Source: a bacterium (GTDB taxonomy: Bacteria > Chloroflexota > Dormibacteria > Aeolococcales > Bog-877). Taken from it: a DNA stretch of 28,467 nucleotides. Positions 16,817-24,073 of this stretch are shown in pieces. Position numbers and translations under genes: made by a program. Position 1 is the first letter of the stretch. Each line of letters begins with the position of its first letter. Where the stretch lies: positions 1 to 28,467 of the forward strand of contig JAKBTP010000095.1 in the NCBI GenBank assembly GCA_021844355.1, written 5' to 3'. The notes below the pieces were generated by a model. That model had not been told where the DNA came from, ran no database searches, and saw only the letters and a list, made by a program, of their open reading frames with translations.

Positions 16817-17785
16817 ATGGCCAGGGTGACACAGCTGGCGGCGGCGGGCGCTCTGGTGGGGGGGCTGGTGCTCTACCCGCCCGCCATCGTCGGTCTGAGG
16901 CGCCTTGGGGTGCTCCAGCGGGAGCGCCGGGACGGCCCCACCTCCCACCTCCGCAAGGCCGGCACCCCCACCGCCGGCGGGGTGGTCTTCTGCGCCGTGC
17001 TGGTAGCGGCCTGGCTCCTCGGCTTGCGGGGTGCGGCCGGAGGGGTGGTGGTCGGGGCCGGGGTGCTGGGCATGGCCGTCGGGCTGTTCGACGACCTCAC
17101 CAAGGTGCGCAGCGGTGAGGGGATCCGGGTGGTGCCCAAGTTTCTCCTGCTGGTCCTCTGCGCGGGGGTCCTGGGGGTCGGCCTGGCGCTGACCGGGGCC
17201 CAGTCCCAGCTGATCCCGGTGGCGGGCTGGCGGGACCTGGGGCTCTACGGCATCGCCCTGGCCGCGCTGGCGGTGCTGGCCACCTCCAACGCCGTCAACC
17301 TGACCGACGGGGTGGACGGGCTGGCCGCGGGCACCGCGGTGCCCGGCTTCCTCGCCCTAGGGCTGGCGGCGCAGCTCCAGGGGCGGGCGGAGCTGGCGGG
17401 AACCTGCTGGTCGGTGGCCGCCGTGCTGCTGGCCTTCCTGGTGTTCAACCGCCCCCGCGCCAAGATCTTCATGGGCGACGCCGGCTCACTGGCCCTGGGC
17501 CTGATGCTGGCGGTGGCCGCGGCCGAGGTCGGGCTGCTGATCCTCCTGCCCCTGATCGCGGCCGTTTTCCTGGTGGAGACCGGGTCCGTGATCCTGCAGG
17601 TCGGCTACTTCCGGCTCACCGGGGGCCGCCGGCTCTTCCGGATGAGCCCGCTGCACCACCACCTGGAGATGGGTGGTCTGGGGGAGTGGGCGGTGGACCT
17701 CCGTCTCTGGGCGGCGTCCTGGGTGGCCGGCGGCCTGGCCCTCCTCTGGGCCCTGGCGACCGGGCTTTCGGGGCGTCCGGGGTGA
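16817..17785 (+). CDS. mraY: Phospho-N-acetylmuramoyl-pentapeptide transferase MraY
   Basis: MraY attaches phospho-MurNAc-pentapeptide to undecaprenyl phosphate at the inner face of the membrane, producing lipid I. The 322-residue polytopic protein shows the family blocks SHLRKAGTPTAGG (UDP/substrate loop), GLFDDLTK with the aspartate pair, NAVNLTDGVDGLAAG, KIFMGDAGSLALG and the histidine loop MSPLHHHLE, all complete. About ten hydrophobic helices can be traced. ATG 16817 begins 1 nt after the PBP stop, and the TGA overlaps the GTG of ftsW (GTGA at 17782-17785). The normal neighbours murF upstream and murD downstream are absent, so the usual order is compressed here. Confidence 0.95.
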   Translation: MARVTQLAAAGALVGGLVLYPPAIVGLRRLGVLQRERRDGPTSHLRKAGTPTAGGVVFCAVLVAAWLLGLRGAAGGVVVGAGVLGMAVGLFDDLTKVRSGEGIRVVPKFLLLVLCAGVLGVGLALTGAQSQLIPVAGWRDLGLYGIALAALAVLATSNAVNLTDGVDGLAAGTAVPGFLALGLAAQLQGRAELAGTCWSVAAVLLAFLVFNRPRAKIFMGDAGSLALGLMLAVAAAEVGLLILLPLIAAVFLVETGSVILQVGYFRLTGGRRLFRMSPLHHHLEMGGLGEWAVDLRLWAASWVAGGLALLWALATGLSGRPG

Positions 17786-19041
17786 GCGCCCGGGTCGAGC
17801 GGTGGATCCCGGTCGCCCACGCCCGCGCGGCCAGCCGGAGACGAGGGTGGCTGGGCCGGATGCCCAACCTGGACCTCGGCCTCACCCTGGTGACCGCGGC
17901 GCTGTGCGCCCTCGGGCTGATCATGGTCTTCGTCGCCAGTGCGCCCTCGGCGTACGCGGACTACGGCAACCCCGCCTTCTTCTTCGAACGGCAGGCGCTC
18001 TGGCTGGCCCTCGGGGTGGGTGGCCTGATCTTCTGCTACAAGCTCGACTACCACGAGTGGCGCCGGCTGGCGCCCTACCTCACCGCCGTGTCGATGCTGC
18101 TCCTGGTGGCGGTCCTGGTCCCCCACATAGGCAAGGAGGTCCAGGGCGCGAGACGCTGGATCGGCGCCGGTCCGATCCAGATCCAGCCCAGCGTCATCGC
18201 CCAGTTCATGGTGCTGATCAGCGGAGCGGTCTGGCTCGACCGCCGGCGCCGCCAGATCGGGAGCCTGAGCCAGGGCGTCCGGCCCTACGCCCTCCGGGTG
18301 GGGGCGGTGGGGGCGCTGATCATCCTGGAGAAGGACCTGGGCTCCACCCTGGTGGTGGGGGTCCTCGCCCTCGGCCTTCTGGTCCTGGCCGGGGCCCGTC
18401 TCCGCCACCTGCTGGCGGCCGGAGTCCTGGGGCTCGGGCTGGGGGGGCTGCTGATCCTCGCCGAGCCCTATCGCGTGGCCCGGCTGCTCGCCTACCTGCA
18501 TCCCTTCGCCCACGCCGAGAGCTCCGGCTACCAGGCGGTCCAGGCGCTCTACGCGCTCGGTGCGGGAGGGGTCTTCGGGACCGGCTTCTCCAGTCCGGTG
18601 CCACCGGCCCAGTGGCTTCCCGAGTCCCAGAACGACTTCATCTTCGCGGTCATCGGCCAGGATCTGGGGCTGGTGGGGACCCTCCTGGTCCTGCTCCTCT
18701 TCGGGCTCTTCTGCTGGAGGGGCCTGAAGATCGCCCGGAGTGCCCCCGACCGGCTGGGGATGCTGCTGGCGGGCGGGGTCACCATCTGGATCGTTGGGCA
18801 GGCGCTGATCAACGTCGGCGGGGTGACCGACACGATCCCCTCGACCGGGGTCCCCCTCACCTTCATAAGCTACGGCGGGTCGTCGCTGGCGCTCTCGCTG
18901 GCGGCCACTGGCATATTGCTGAACATCTCGGCCCGGCGCCGCCGAGCGGGGGAGGCCAATGCGCGTTCTGATCACCGGCGGCGGGACCGGTGGCCACTGC
19001 ACTCCGGCGATGGCGGTGGCCGAGGCGCTGCGGTCGATTGA
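17782..19041 (+). CDS. ftsW: Septal peptidoglycan polymerase FtsW
   Basis: FtsW is the SEDS-family glycosyltransferase that polymerises lipid II at the septum with the PBP. From GTG 17782 it is 419 residues; this start overlaps the mraY stop and replaces a longer upstream frame that is only a shadow of mraY. Ten or so transmembrane helices are visible. Family blocks include GARRWIGAGPIQIQPS, EKDLGSTLVVG, a large extracytoplasmic loop with SGYQAVQALYALGAGG, PESQNDFIFAVIGQDLG and the terminal GVPLTFISYGGSS. After the normal end of the fold (GILLNISARRRR) the frame continues about 30 residues into murG, overlapping it by 83 nt. That tail is hydrophilic, Arg/Asp/Gly-rich and unlikely to be conserved. 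Confidence 0.92.
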   Translation: MSARVERWIPVAHARAASRRRGWLGRMPNLDLGLTLVTAALCALGLIMVFVASAPSAYADYGNPAFFFERQALWLALGVGGLIFCYKLDYHEWRRLAPYLTAVSMLLLVAVLVPHIGKEVQGARRWIGAGPIQIQPSVIAQFMVLISGAVWLDRRRRQIGSLSQGVRPYALRVGAVGALIILEKDLGSTLVVGVLALGLLVLAGARLRHLLAAGVLGLGLGGLLILAEPYRVARLLAYLHPFAHAESSGYQAVQALYALGAGGVFGTGFSSPVPPAQWLPESQNDFIFAVIGQDLGLVGTLLVLLLFGLFCWRGLKIARSAPDRLGMLLAGGVTIWIVGQALINVGGVTDTIPSTGVPLTFISYGGSSLALSLAATGILLNISARRRRAGEANARSDHRRRDRWPLHSGDGGGRGAAVD

Positions 19042-20041
19042 CCCCTCCCTGGAGCTCCGCTACGTGGGCCGCAGCGGGGGCCCCGAGTCGGTCCTGGTCC
19101 CCAGGGCCGGGCTGGAGTTCTCTGGGCTGTCGCTGGGGAGCATGGGCTCCTCGCCCCTCACCGCCACCCCCCGCCTGCTGACCCGCCTGCCCCTCGCCTA
19201 CCGGCAGGCGGGCCACGAGGTCTCCAGCTTCCGCCCGCAGGTGGTGCTGGGGACCGGGGGCTACGTCTGCGTCCCGGTGGTGCTGGCCGCCCGCCGGCGC
19301 CGGCTGCCCGTGGTCCTGCTGGAGCAGAACCGGTTGCCCGGGCGGGCGATCAACCGTCTCGCACCCCTGGCCAGCAGGATCGCGGTGTCCTTCGCCGACA
19401 CGGCGGAGCACCTGCCTCCCGGGCGGTCGGTGTTCACCGGCAACCCGGTCCGCGCCGCCTTCCAGCGGCCGAGTCCGGGGCTCCCCGCCCGCCCCGCGGT
19501 CCTGGTCATGGGGGGCTCGCAGGGTGCCCGTCACCTGAACCAGGCGCTGGTGGCGGCGCTGCCGGACCTCCTGCGCCGGCTGCCGGAGCTCGAGGTCACC
19601 CACCTGACCGGCCAGGGGGAGGAGGCGCGGGTGGCGGCCGAGGCCCGTGCCCTGGGACTGGACCGGGACCCGCGCTACCGGCCGCTGCCGTTCTCGGACC
19701 AGGTGGCAGAGCTGGCGGCCTCGTCCCGGCTGGTGGTGATGCGGGCGGGTGGGAGCTCGCTCGCCGAGATGGCCTGCTTGGGCCGCCCGCTGGTGCTGGT
19801 GCCCTACCCTCACGCCGGGAACCACCAGCTGGCCAACGCCGAGGCCTTCGCCACCGCCGGGGCCGCTCTGCTGCTGGAGGACTCCGAGCTGAGCCCGGAG
19901 CGGCTGGCGCGGTTGATCCTCTCCGTCCTCACCGAGGAGGGACGGGCCGAACAGATGGCCCGGGCCAGCCTCACCCTGGCCCGCCCCGGAGCCGCCCTGG
20001 AGGTGGCGAGACTCCTCCTCTCCACGGCCGCCGGCGCGTGA
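18959..20041 (+). CDS. murG: UDP-GlcNAc:lipid I N-acetylglucosaminyltransferase MurG
   Basis: MurG adds GlcNAc to lipid I to form lipid II on the cytoplasmic membrane face. The 360-residue GT-B enzyme begins MRVLITGGGTGGHCTPAMAVA: the GGTGGH loop directly after the start proves ATG 18959 is right even though it lies 83 nt inside ftsW. Other blocks are VVLGTGGYVCVPVVLAA, LLEQNRLPGRAINRL, VFTGNPVR, VMGGSQGARHLN and the sugar-nucleotide site MRAGGSSLAEMACLGRPLVLVPYPHAGNHQ (read in two halves), with the closing glutamine. Stop TGA overlaps GTG of the next ligase gene at 20038-20041. GGAGG just before the ATG may serve as its ribosome-binding site, at short spacing. Confidence 0.95.
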   Translation: MRVLITGGGTGGHCTPAMAVAEALRSIDPSLELRYVGRSGGPESVLVPRAGLEFSGLSLGSMGSSPLTATPRLLTRLPLAYRQAGHEVSSFRPQVVLGTGGYVCVPVVLAARRRRLPVVLLEQNRLPGRAINRLAPLASRIAVSFADTAEHLPPGRSVFTGNPVRAAFQRPSPGLPARPAVLVMGGSQGARHLNQALVAALPDLLRRLPELEVTHLTGQGEEARVAAEARALGLDRDPRYRPLPFSDQVAELAASSRLVVMRAGGSSLAEMACLGRPLVLVPYPHAGNHQLANAEAFATAGAALLLEDSELSPERLARLILSVLTEEGRAEQMARASLTLARPGAALEVARLLLSTAAGA

Positions 20042-21495
20042 ACCGTCTCGAGATCCCAGGGTGGCCCGAGCCTCCCGCCCGCCTCCACTTCCTCGGCATC
20101 TGCGGCTACGCCGTCTCCGGGCTGGCCCTGGCCCTGGCCGGTCTGGGGTACCGGGTCAGCGGCTCGGACGAGGATCCCTATCCCCCGACCACCGACCTCC
20201 TGAGAGCGGCCGGCATCCCCTACGCCAGCCGCCACAGTGAAGAGGGGCTCACCGCCTTCGGGCGCCCGGATCTGGTGATCCTGGGCAACCAGGTGCAGCC
20301 CGGCAACCCCGAGCTGGCGGCGGCGCTTCACGCCGGCCTGCAGGTGGTCTCCGAGGCCGAGGCCCAGGGCCGGCTGGCGGCCTCCCGGCCCCGGGCGGTG
20401 GTCTGCGGGACCCACGGGAAGACCACCACCTCCACCCTGCTGGCCCACATGCTGGAGGCATCGGGGATGGGGCCGGGCTTCCGGCTCGGCGCCACCTCCC
20501 GCAACTTCGGTCTCTCGGTGCGCCTGGGGGAGCTGGAGCGCCGCTCGCCCTTCGTGTTCGAGGGGGACGAGTACACCACCTCGGCCCTGGACCGGAGTGC
20601 CAAGTTCCTGCACTGGAACCCGGACTTCGTCGGGGTCCTCAACCTGGAACTGGACCATCCCGACCTCTACCGTGATCTCGAGGCCTACAGGGCCCCGTAC
20701 CTGGAGCTGGTCGCCGGGATGCCGACCTCGGGGCGGCTCCTCCTCCGGGCCGCCGACCCCGCGCTCCTCCCGCTGGCGGAGGCGGCCGCCTGCCCGGTGA
20801 CCCTGGTCGGTGGGCCAGAGGGGGAGTGGCAGCTCCAGGCCGCCCCGGGCACTTTCCCCGGGGGCCAGCTTCTGCAGGTGAGTGGCCCTGGCGGACTGCG
20901 GCTGCCCATGCGCCTTCCGCTGTTCGGCCTGCACAACGCCGAGAACGCCCTCATGGCGCTGGCCCTGGCGGTGGCCCTGGGGGCCGACCCGCCGGCCGCC
21001 GCCAGGGCCGCCGCCAGCTTCAAGGGGCCTGGCCGGCGCTTCGAGGTGCTGGGGGAGGCGGGCGGGGCCACCGTGGTGGACGACTACGCCCACCATCCCA
21101 CCAAGCTGCGGGCGACCGTGGCCGCGGCACGCCAGATGGCCCCCGGACACCAGCTGATCCTGGTCCACGTGCCCCACACCTACTCGCGCACCCAGGCGCT
21201 CCTCCCGGAGTACCGGGAGGCCTTCAGAGGGGCCGACCTCCTGGTCCTCGGGCCGATCGAGCCGGCCCGGGAGCGCCACCTTGAGGGGTCGGTCAGCTCC
21301 AAGGACGTGGCCCGACTGGTGGAGGGGCCCGAGGTGGTCCTGGTGGGATCGGCGGGGGAGGCGGTGTCCGCGGTGCTGGAGGGGGTCAGGCCTCCGGCGG
21401 TGGTGGTCTGCTGCTCGGTTCGGGGCTTCGACCAAGTGGCGGAGCGCCTGCTGGAGGCGTTGGCCGCCGGAGAGAGGTCCCAGGGCTTGCGCTAG
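20038..21495 (+). CDS. murC: UDP-N-acetylmuramate ligase, MurC/Mpl mosaic
   Basis: Mur ligases add amino acids or peptides to UDP-MurNAc with ATP. The 485-residue protein stands in the murC slot and has the ATP loop GTHGKTTT at 124-131. Its N-terminal and central domains look like Mpl (the tripeptide-recycling ligase): HFLGICG (17-23), GSDEDPYPP (42-50), ILGNQVQPGNPE (81-92), RNFGLSVRLGE (155-165), EGDEYTTS (175-182) and NLELDHPDLY (202-211). MurC would have SSAI, ADESD and DADH-type motifs at the corresponding places. The C-terminal domain, which holds the amino-acid site, is MurC-like: VPHTYSRTQALLPEY resembles the MurC QPHRYSRT block, not Mpl's EPRSN. I therefore favour L-alanine addition, with Mpl-type activity open. 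GTG 20038 overlaps the murG stop. Confidence 0.82.
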   Translation: MNRLEIPGWPEPPARLHFLGICGYAVSGLALALAGLGYRVSGSDEDPYPPTTDLLRAAGIPYASRHSEEGLTAFGRPDLVILGNQVQPGNPELAAALHAGLQVVSEAEAQGRLAASRPRAVVCGTHGKTTTSTLLAHMLEASGMGPGFRLGATSRNFGLSVRLGELERRSPFVFEGDEYTTSALDRSAKFLHWNPDFVGVLNLELDHPDLYRDLEAYRAPYLELVAGMPTSGRLLLRAADPALLPLAEAAACPVTLVGGPEGEWQLQAAPGTFPGGQLLQVSGPGGLRLPMRLPLFGLHNAENALMALALAVALGADPPAAARAAASFKGPGRRFEVLGEAGGATVVDDYAHHPTKLRATVAAARQMAPGHQLILVHVPHTYSRTQALLPEYREAFRGADLLVLGPIEPARERHLEGSVSSKDVARLVEGPEVVLVGSAGEAVSAVLEGVRPPAVVVCCSVRGFDQVAERLLEALAAGERSQGLR

Positions 21496-21503
21496 CCGCG
21501 CAA

Positions 21504-22613
21504 ATGCGTCATGGTTGTGGCGATGCCCCCGGGCGGCCCCGGGGGGCCCTAGCGTCCCAGATCCACGTCACAGCACAAGGGGCAGCCATCGAACCGTTGA
21601 CGCGCAAGGAGCGCCCACCGGCGCCCACCCGCTTCGGTGCCGCGGTGCCTGAACGCCGGGTGGGAAGGGGGCGGCCCGTGGCGGGGGGGCCGCAGCGGCG
21701 GCGGGCCCGCCCCAGGACCGGCGGATGGCGCCAGAACGAGGTCGCTGACGAGGTGCTGGCCGAGGTGGCCCGCCAGGCGGCCTCCCGGCGGCGGGCACGG
21801 GACGAGGCCAGGCGCCACCTCGGTGGGAGGATGCGGATCTCGCGGCCCAAGCCGCCCTCCTGGTATCTGGCCTGGAGGGAGCTCCGCCGGCCGTTCCGGG
21901 TGGTGTCGCTCCTCATCCCGTCCCTGGCGGTGGCGGCGCTGCTGGCGCTCAACCTTCCCTTCCTCAGGGTGCAGAGGGTGGAGGTGCAGGGGAGCCCGGT
22001 GGTCGGCCGCGCCCAGTTGCTGGCGGAGGCGGGGGTGGTGATGGGCCAGAGCACTCTCCAGGTGAACACCGGAAGGCTCACCGAGAGCCTGCTCAGCCAG
22101 CCCTGGGTGCAGACCGCCAGCGCCGCGGTGCGCTGGCCGGGAACCCTGGTGCTGACGGTGACTCCCCTGCCCCCGGTGCTGATCTACGAGCGGGGCAAGC
22201 GGGAGTACCTCCTGGCCGCGTCCGGAGCGGTCCTGGGGCCGGTGCCCTCGGGACCGGCCTCCGCCCCCCTCCCCATCCTCCAGGATCTCCAGCGGGGGAG
22301 CGGGCTCCGCGCCGGTCAGGTGGTCCTGCCGTCCCGCCTCACCAGCGCGCTGGCGCAGCTCAGCTCAGCCTTCCCCGCCGCCTACGGGGTCTCGGTGAGC
22401 CGCTACCTGATCAGCCCTGTGGGAGCGCTGGAGATCCAGAGCTCGGCGGGGTGGACGGCCGATCTCGGTCCCGTCATCACGGCCTCCCAGGTGTCTGCCC
22501 TGGGGCCCAAGCTGGAGGCGCTGCGGGCTCTCGCCGCCAAGGTCAACCTCAAGGGACCGGGGATCCACACCATCTACCTCGAGGACCCGTCCCAGGTGGT
22601 GGTCAGCCCGTAG
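21504..22613 (+). CDS. ftsQ: Cell division protein FtsQ/DivIB
   Basis: FtsQ links FtsL and the PBP/FtsW pair within the divisome. From ATG 21504 the protein is 369 residues: a long, Arg/Pro/Gly-rich cytoplasmic region (1-130), one transmembrane helix (about 133-153), and a POTRA domain starting FLRVQRVEVQG (153-163) with LTESLLSQPWVQTASAAVRWPGT following (in two halves). A beta domain of about 140 residues comes after it. ATG 21504 is 8 nt after the upstream stop but has no Shine-Dalgarno; ATG 21831, preceded by GGGAGG with no spacing, would give a product of about 260 residues with a normal short N-terminus. The true start is therefore unsure. Identity is supported by topology, POTRA pattern and position before ftsA. 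Confidence 0.88.
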   Translation: MRHGCGDAPGRPRGALASQIHVTAQGAAIEPLTRKERPPAPTRFGAAVPERRVGRGRPVAGGPQRRRARPRTGGWRQNEVADEVLAEVARQAASRRRARDEARRHLGGRMRISRPKPPSWYLAWRELRRPFRVVSLLIPSLAVAALLALNLPFLRVQRVEVQGSPVVGRAQLLAEAGVVMGQSTLQVNTGRLTESLLSQPWVQTASAAVRWPGTLVLTVTPLPPVLIYERGKREYLLAASGAVLGPVPSGPASAPLPILQDLQRGSGLRAGQVVLPSRLTSALAQLSSAFPAAYGVSVSRYLISPVGALEIQSSAGWTADLGPVITASQVSALGPKLEALRALAAKVNLKGPGIHTIYLEDPSQVVVSP

Positions 22614-22649
22614 GTGGGACCCAAATGGCGGTGGGTCGGATGCGAAGAC

Positions 22650-22667
22650 ACCACAAGATGATGTGGT
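22650..22667. promoter_or_regulatory. Palindrome upstream of the ftsA promoter
   Basis: ACCACA-AGATGA-TGTGGT is a perfect 6+6+6 inverted repeat ending 7 nt before the -35 element. It lies in the most AT-rich stretch of the cluster. It could be a regulator site or a weak attenuator for transcripts arriving from ftsQ. Confidence 0.4.
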
Positions 22668-22674
22668 TTCGGGC

Positions 22675-22703
22675 TTGTATTCCCACCGTGGGGCGGCTAC
22701 ACT
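22675..22703 (+). promoter_or_regulatory. Internal promoter before ftsA-ftsZ
   Basis: TTGTAT (22675-22680) and TACACT (22698-22703) are spaced by exactly 17 nt. Transcription would begin near 22710, giving a leader of about 140 nt before ftsA. This is the only sizeable gap (238 nt) inside the dcw cluster and would allow separate expression of ftsA and ftsZ. Confidence 0.6.
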
Positions 22704-22851
22704 TCATGGGACCTCTGCGAAGGTCCGGAGTCCCGTCTCGCGAGTTCTTCACCAAGCAATCGTTCCATGAGATCGAACAACACCTGGGGGCTTCTCCGAT
22801 GCAGACCGGCTCGGAACCCGTGAGCCGCCACGGGGCGGGGACCACGGCGCC

Positions 22852-24057
22852 GTGAGCGGACGCCGCCTGGTCGCCGTCGATCTCGGCACCCACCGGGTCC
22901 GCTGCGCCATCGCCGAGGACGAGGGAGCCCGCCTCAAGGTGCTGGGGGTGGGGGAGGTGGACTCCAAGGGGGTGAGCCGGGGGGTGGTGGCGGACCCCGA
23001 CCAGGCCGTCTCCGCTCTCTCCAAGGCGCTGGACGCCGCCGAGCGTGCGGCGGGGATGGAGGTGGAGGCCGCGCTGCTCAGCCTGGGCGGCCGCCACGTC
23101 CGCAGCCAGCCCAGCCGGGCCCAGGTAACCGTGGCATCGCGGAGCGGCGCGGTGTCCGGCTCCGACCTCAACCGGGTGCTGGAGGCCGCCAGGGATCTGC
23201 CCGGGGAGGAGGGCACCGAGGTGGTGCACCTGATCCCCCGCTGGTACACGGTGGACGACAACCAGCGGGTCCGCGACCCCCGGGGGGTGGCGGGAAGCCG
23301 GCTGGCGGTTGACTCCGAGCTGGTCCTCGCCTCCGTGGCCCATCTGGAGGCCCTCGTGGAGTGCGCCCACTCGGCCGGCCTGCGGGTGGACGACCTGGTG
23401 GTCCAACCGCTGGCCGCGGCTGAGGGGGTGGTGCGCGACTCAGAGCTGGAGGAGTCGGTGGCGGTCGTCGACGTGGGTGCCGGCACCACCGACATCGCCA
23501 CCTTCTGGCACGGCACCCTGGAAGGGGTCAGGGTCCTGCCGGTGGGCGGGCAGCACGTCACCGCGGACCTGGCGGTCGGGCTGCGCTGCGGCGAGGCGGA
23601 GGCCGAGTCCCTGAAGCGGCGCCACGGCCACTGCGACCCCGCCCGGGTCCTCCCCGAGGAGCTGGTGCGGGTGGTGGGCCCGTCGGGCGTGGGCGCCGAC
23701 GAGGTGTCGCGACGGATGCTGGCCGAGATCATCGAGCCCCGGGCCCGTGAGATCGTCCGCCTGATCGGCCAGGCGCTGGAGGGACCCCACGCCCCCGCCA
23801 AGGTGGTTCTCACCGGCGGTGGCTCCTGCCTGCGCGGCTTCCCCGAGGCGGTGCACCAGCTTCTCGAGCTCCCCGTCCGGGTGGCCCTACCCGAGGGCCT
23901 CACCGGCCTCTCCGACCAGCTGGGGATGCCGGAGCACGCCACCATCGCCGGCCTCCTGCGCTGGGGACAGCGCTCCGGGAACCGGCGCGACCACAGCAGC
24001 CCGCGGGCGGAGCGCAGCTCCGGAAGGTTGAACCGCTGGCTGCACGAGCTCTTCTAG
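22852..24057 (+). CDS. ftsA: Cell division protein FtsA
   Basis: FtsA is the actin-like membrane tether for FtsZ. The 401-residue protein has the phosphate-1 loop VAVDLGTHRVRCAI near its N-terminus, the SHS2-type 1C domain (LSLGGRHVRSQPSRA region), phosphate-2 VAVVDVGAGTTDIA and the adenosine loop VVLTGGGSCLRGFPE. The C-terminus ends in RLNRWLHELF, an amphipathic helix suited to membrane binding. GTG 22852 is chosen because the conserved actin-like fold starts within eight residues of it; there is no good Shine-Dalgarno. It has its own promoter upstream (22675-22703). A short frame from 22706 ends at 22855, overlapping this GTG as GTGA, which could couple translation. ftsZ follows after 16 nt. 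Confidence 0.93.
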   Translation: MSGRRLVAVDLGTHRVRCAIAEDEGARLKVLGVGEVDSKGVSRGVVADPDQAVSALSKALDAAERAAGMEVEAALLSLGGRHVRSQPSRAQVTVASRSGAVSGSDLNRVLEAARDLPGEEGTEVVHLIPRWYTVDDNQRVRDPRGVAGSRLAVDSELVLASVAHLEALVECAHSAGLRVDDLVVQPLAAAEGVVRDSELEESVAVVDVGAGTTDIATFWHGTLEGVRVLPVGGQHVTADLAVGLRCGEAEAESLKRRHGHCDPARVLPEELVRVVGPSGVGADEVSRRMLAEIIEPRAREIVRLIGQALEGPHAPAKVVLTGGGSCLRGFPEAVHQLLELPVRVALPEGLTGLSDQLGMPEHATIAGLLRWGQRSGNRRDHSSPRAERSSGRLNRWLHELF

Positions 24058-24073
24058 GCTTAAGGAGTTGAAC

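Noticed and set aside
22706..22708. Leaderless start at the ATG after the TACACT element before ftsA
   Set aside because: Only 2 nt separate the -10 from this ATG, too close for transcription to begin at or before it.
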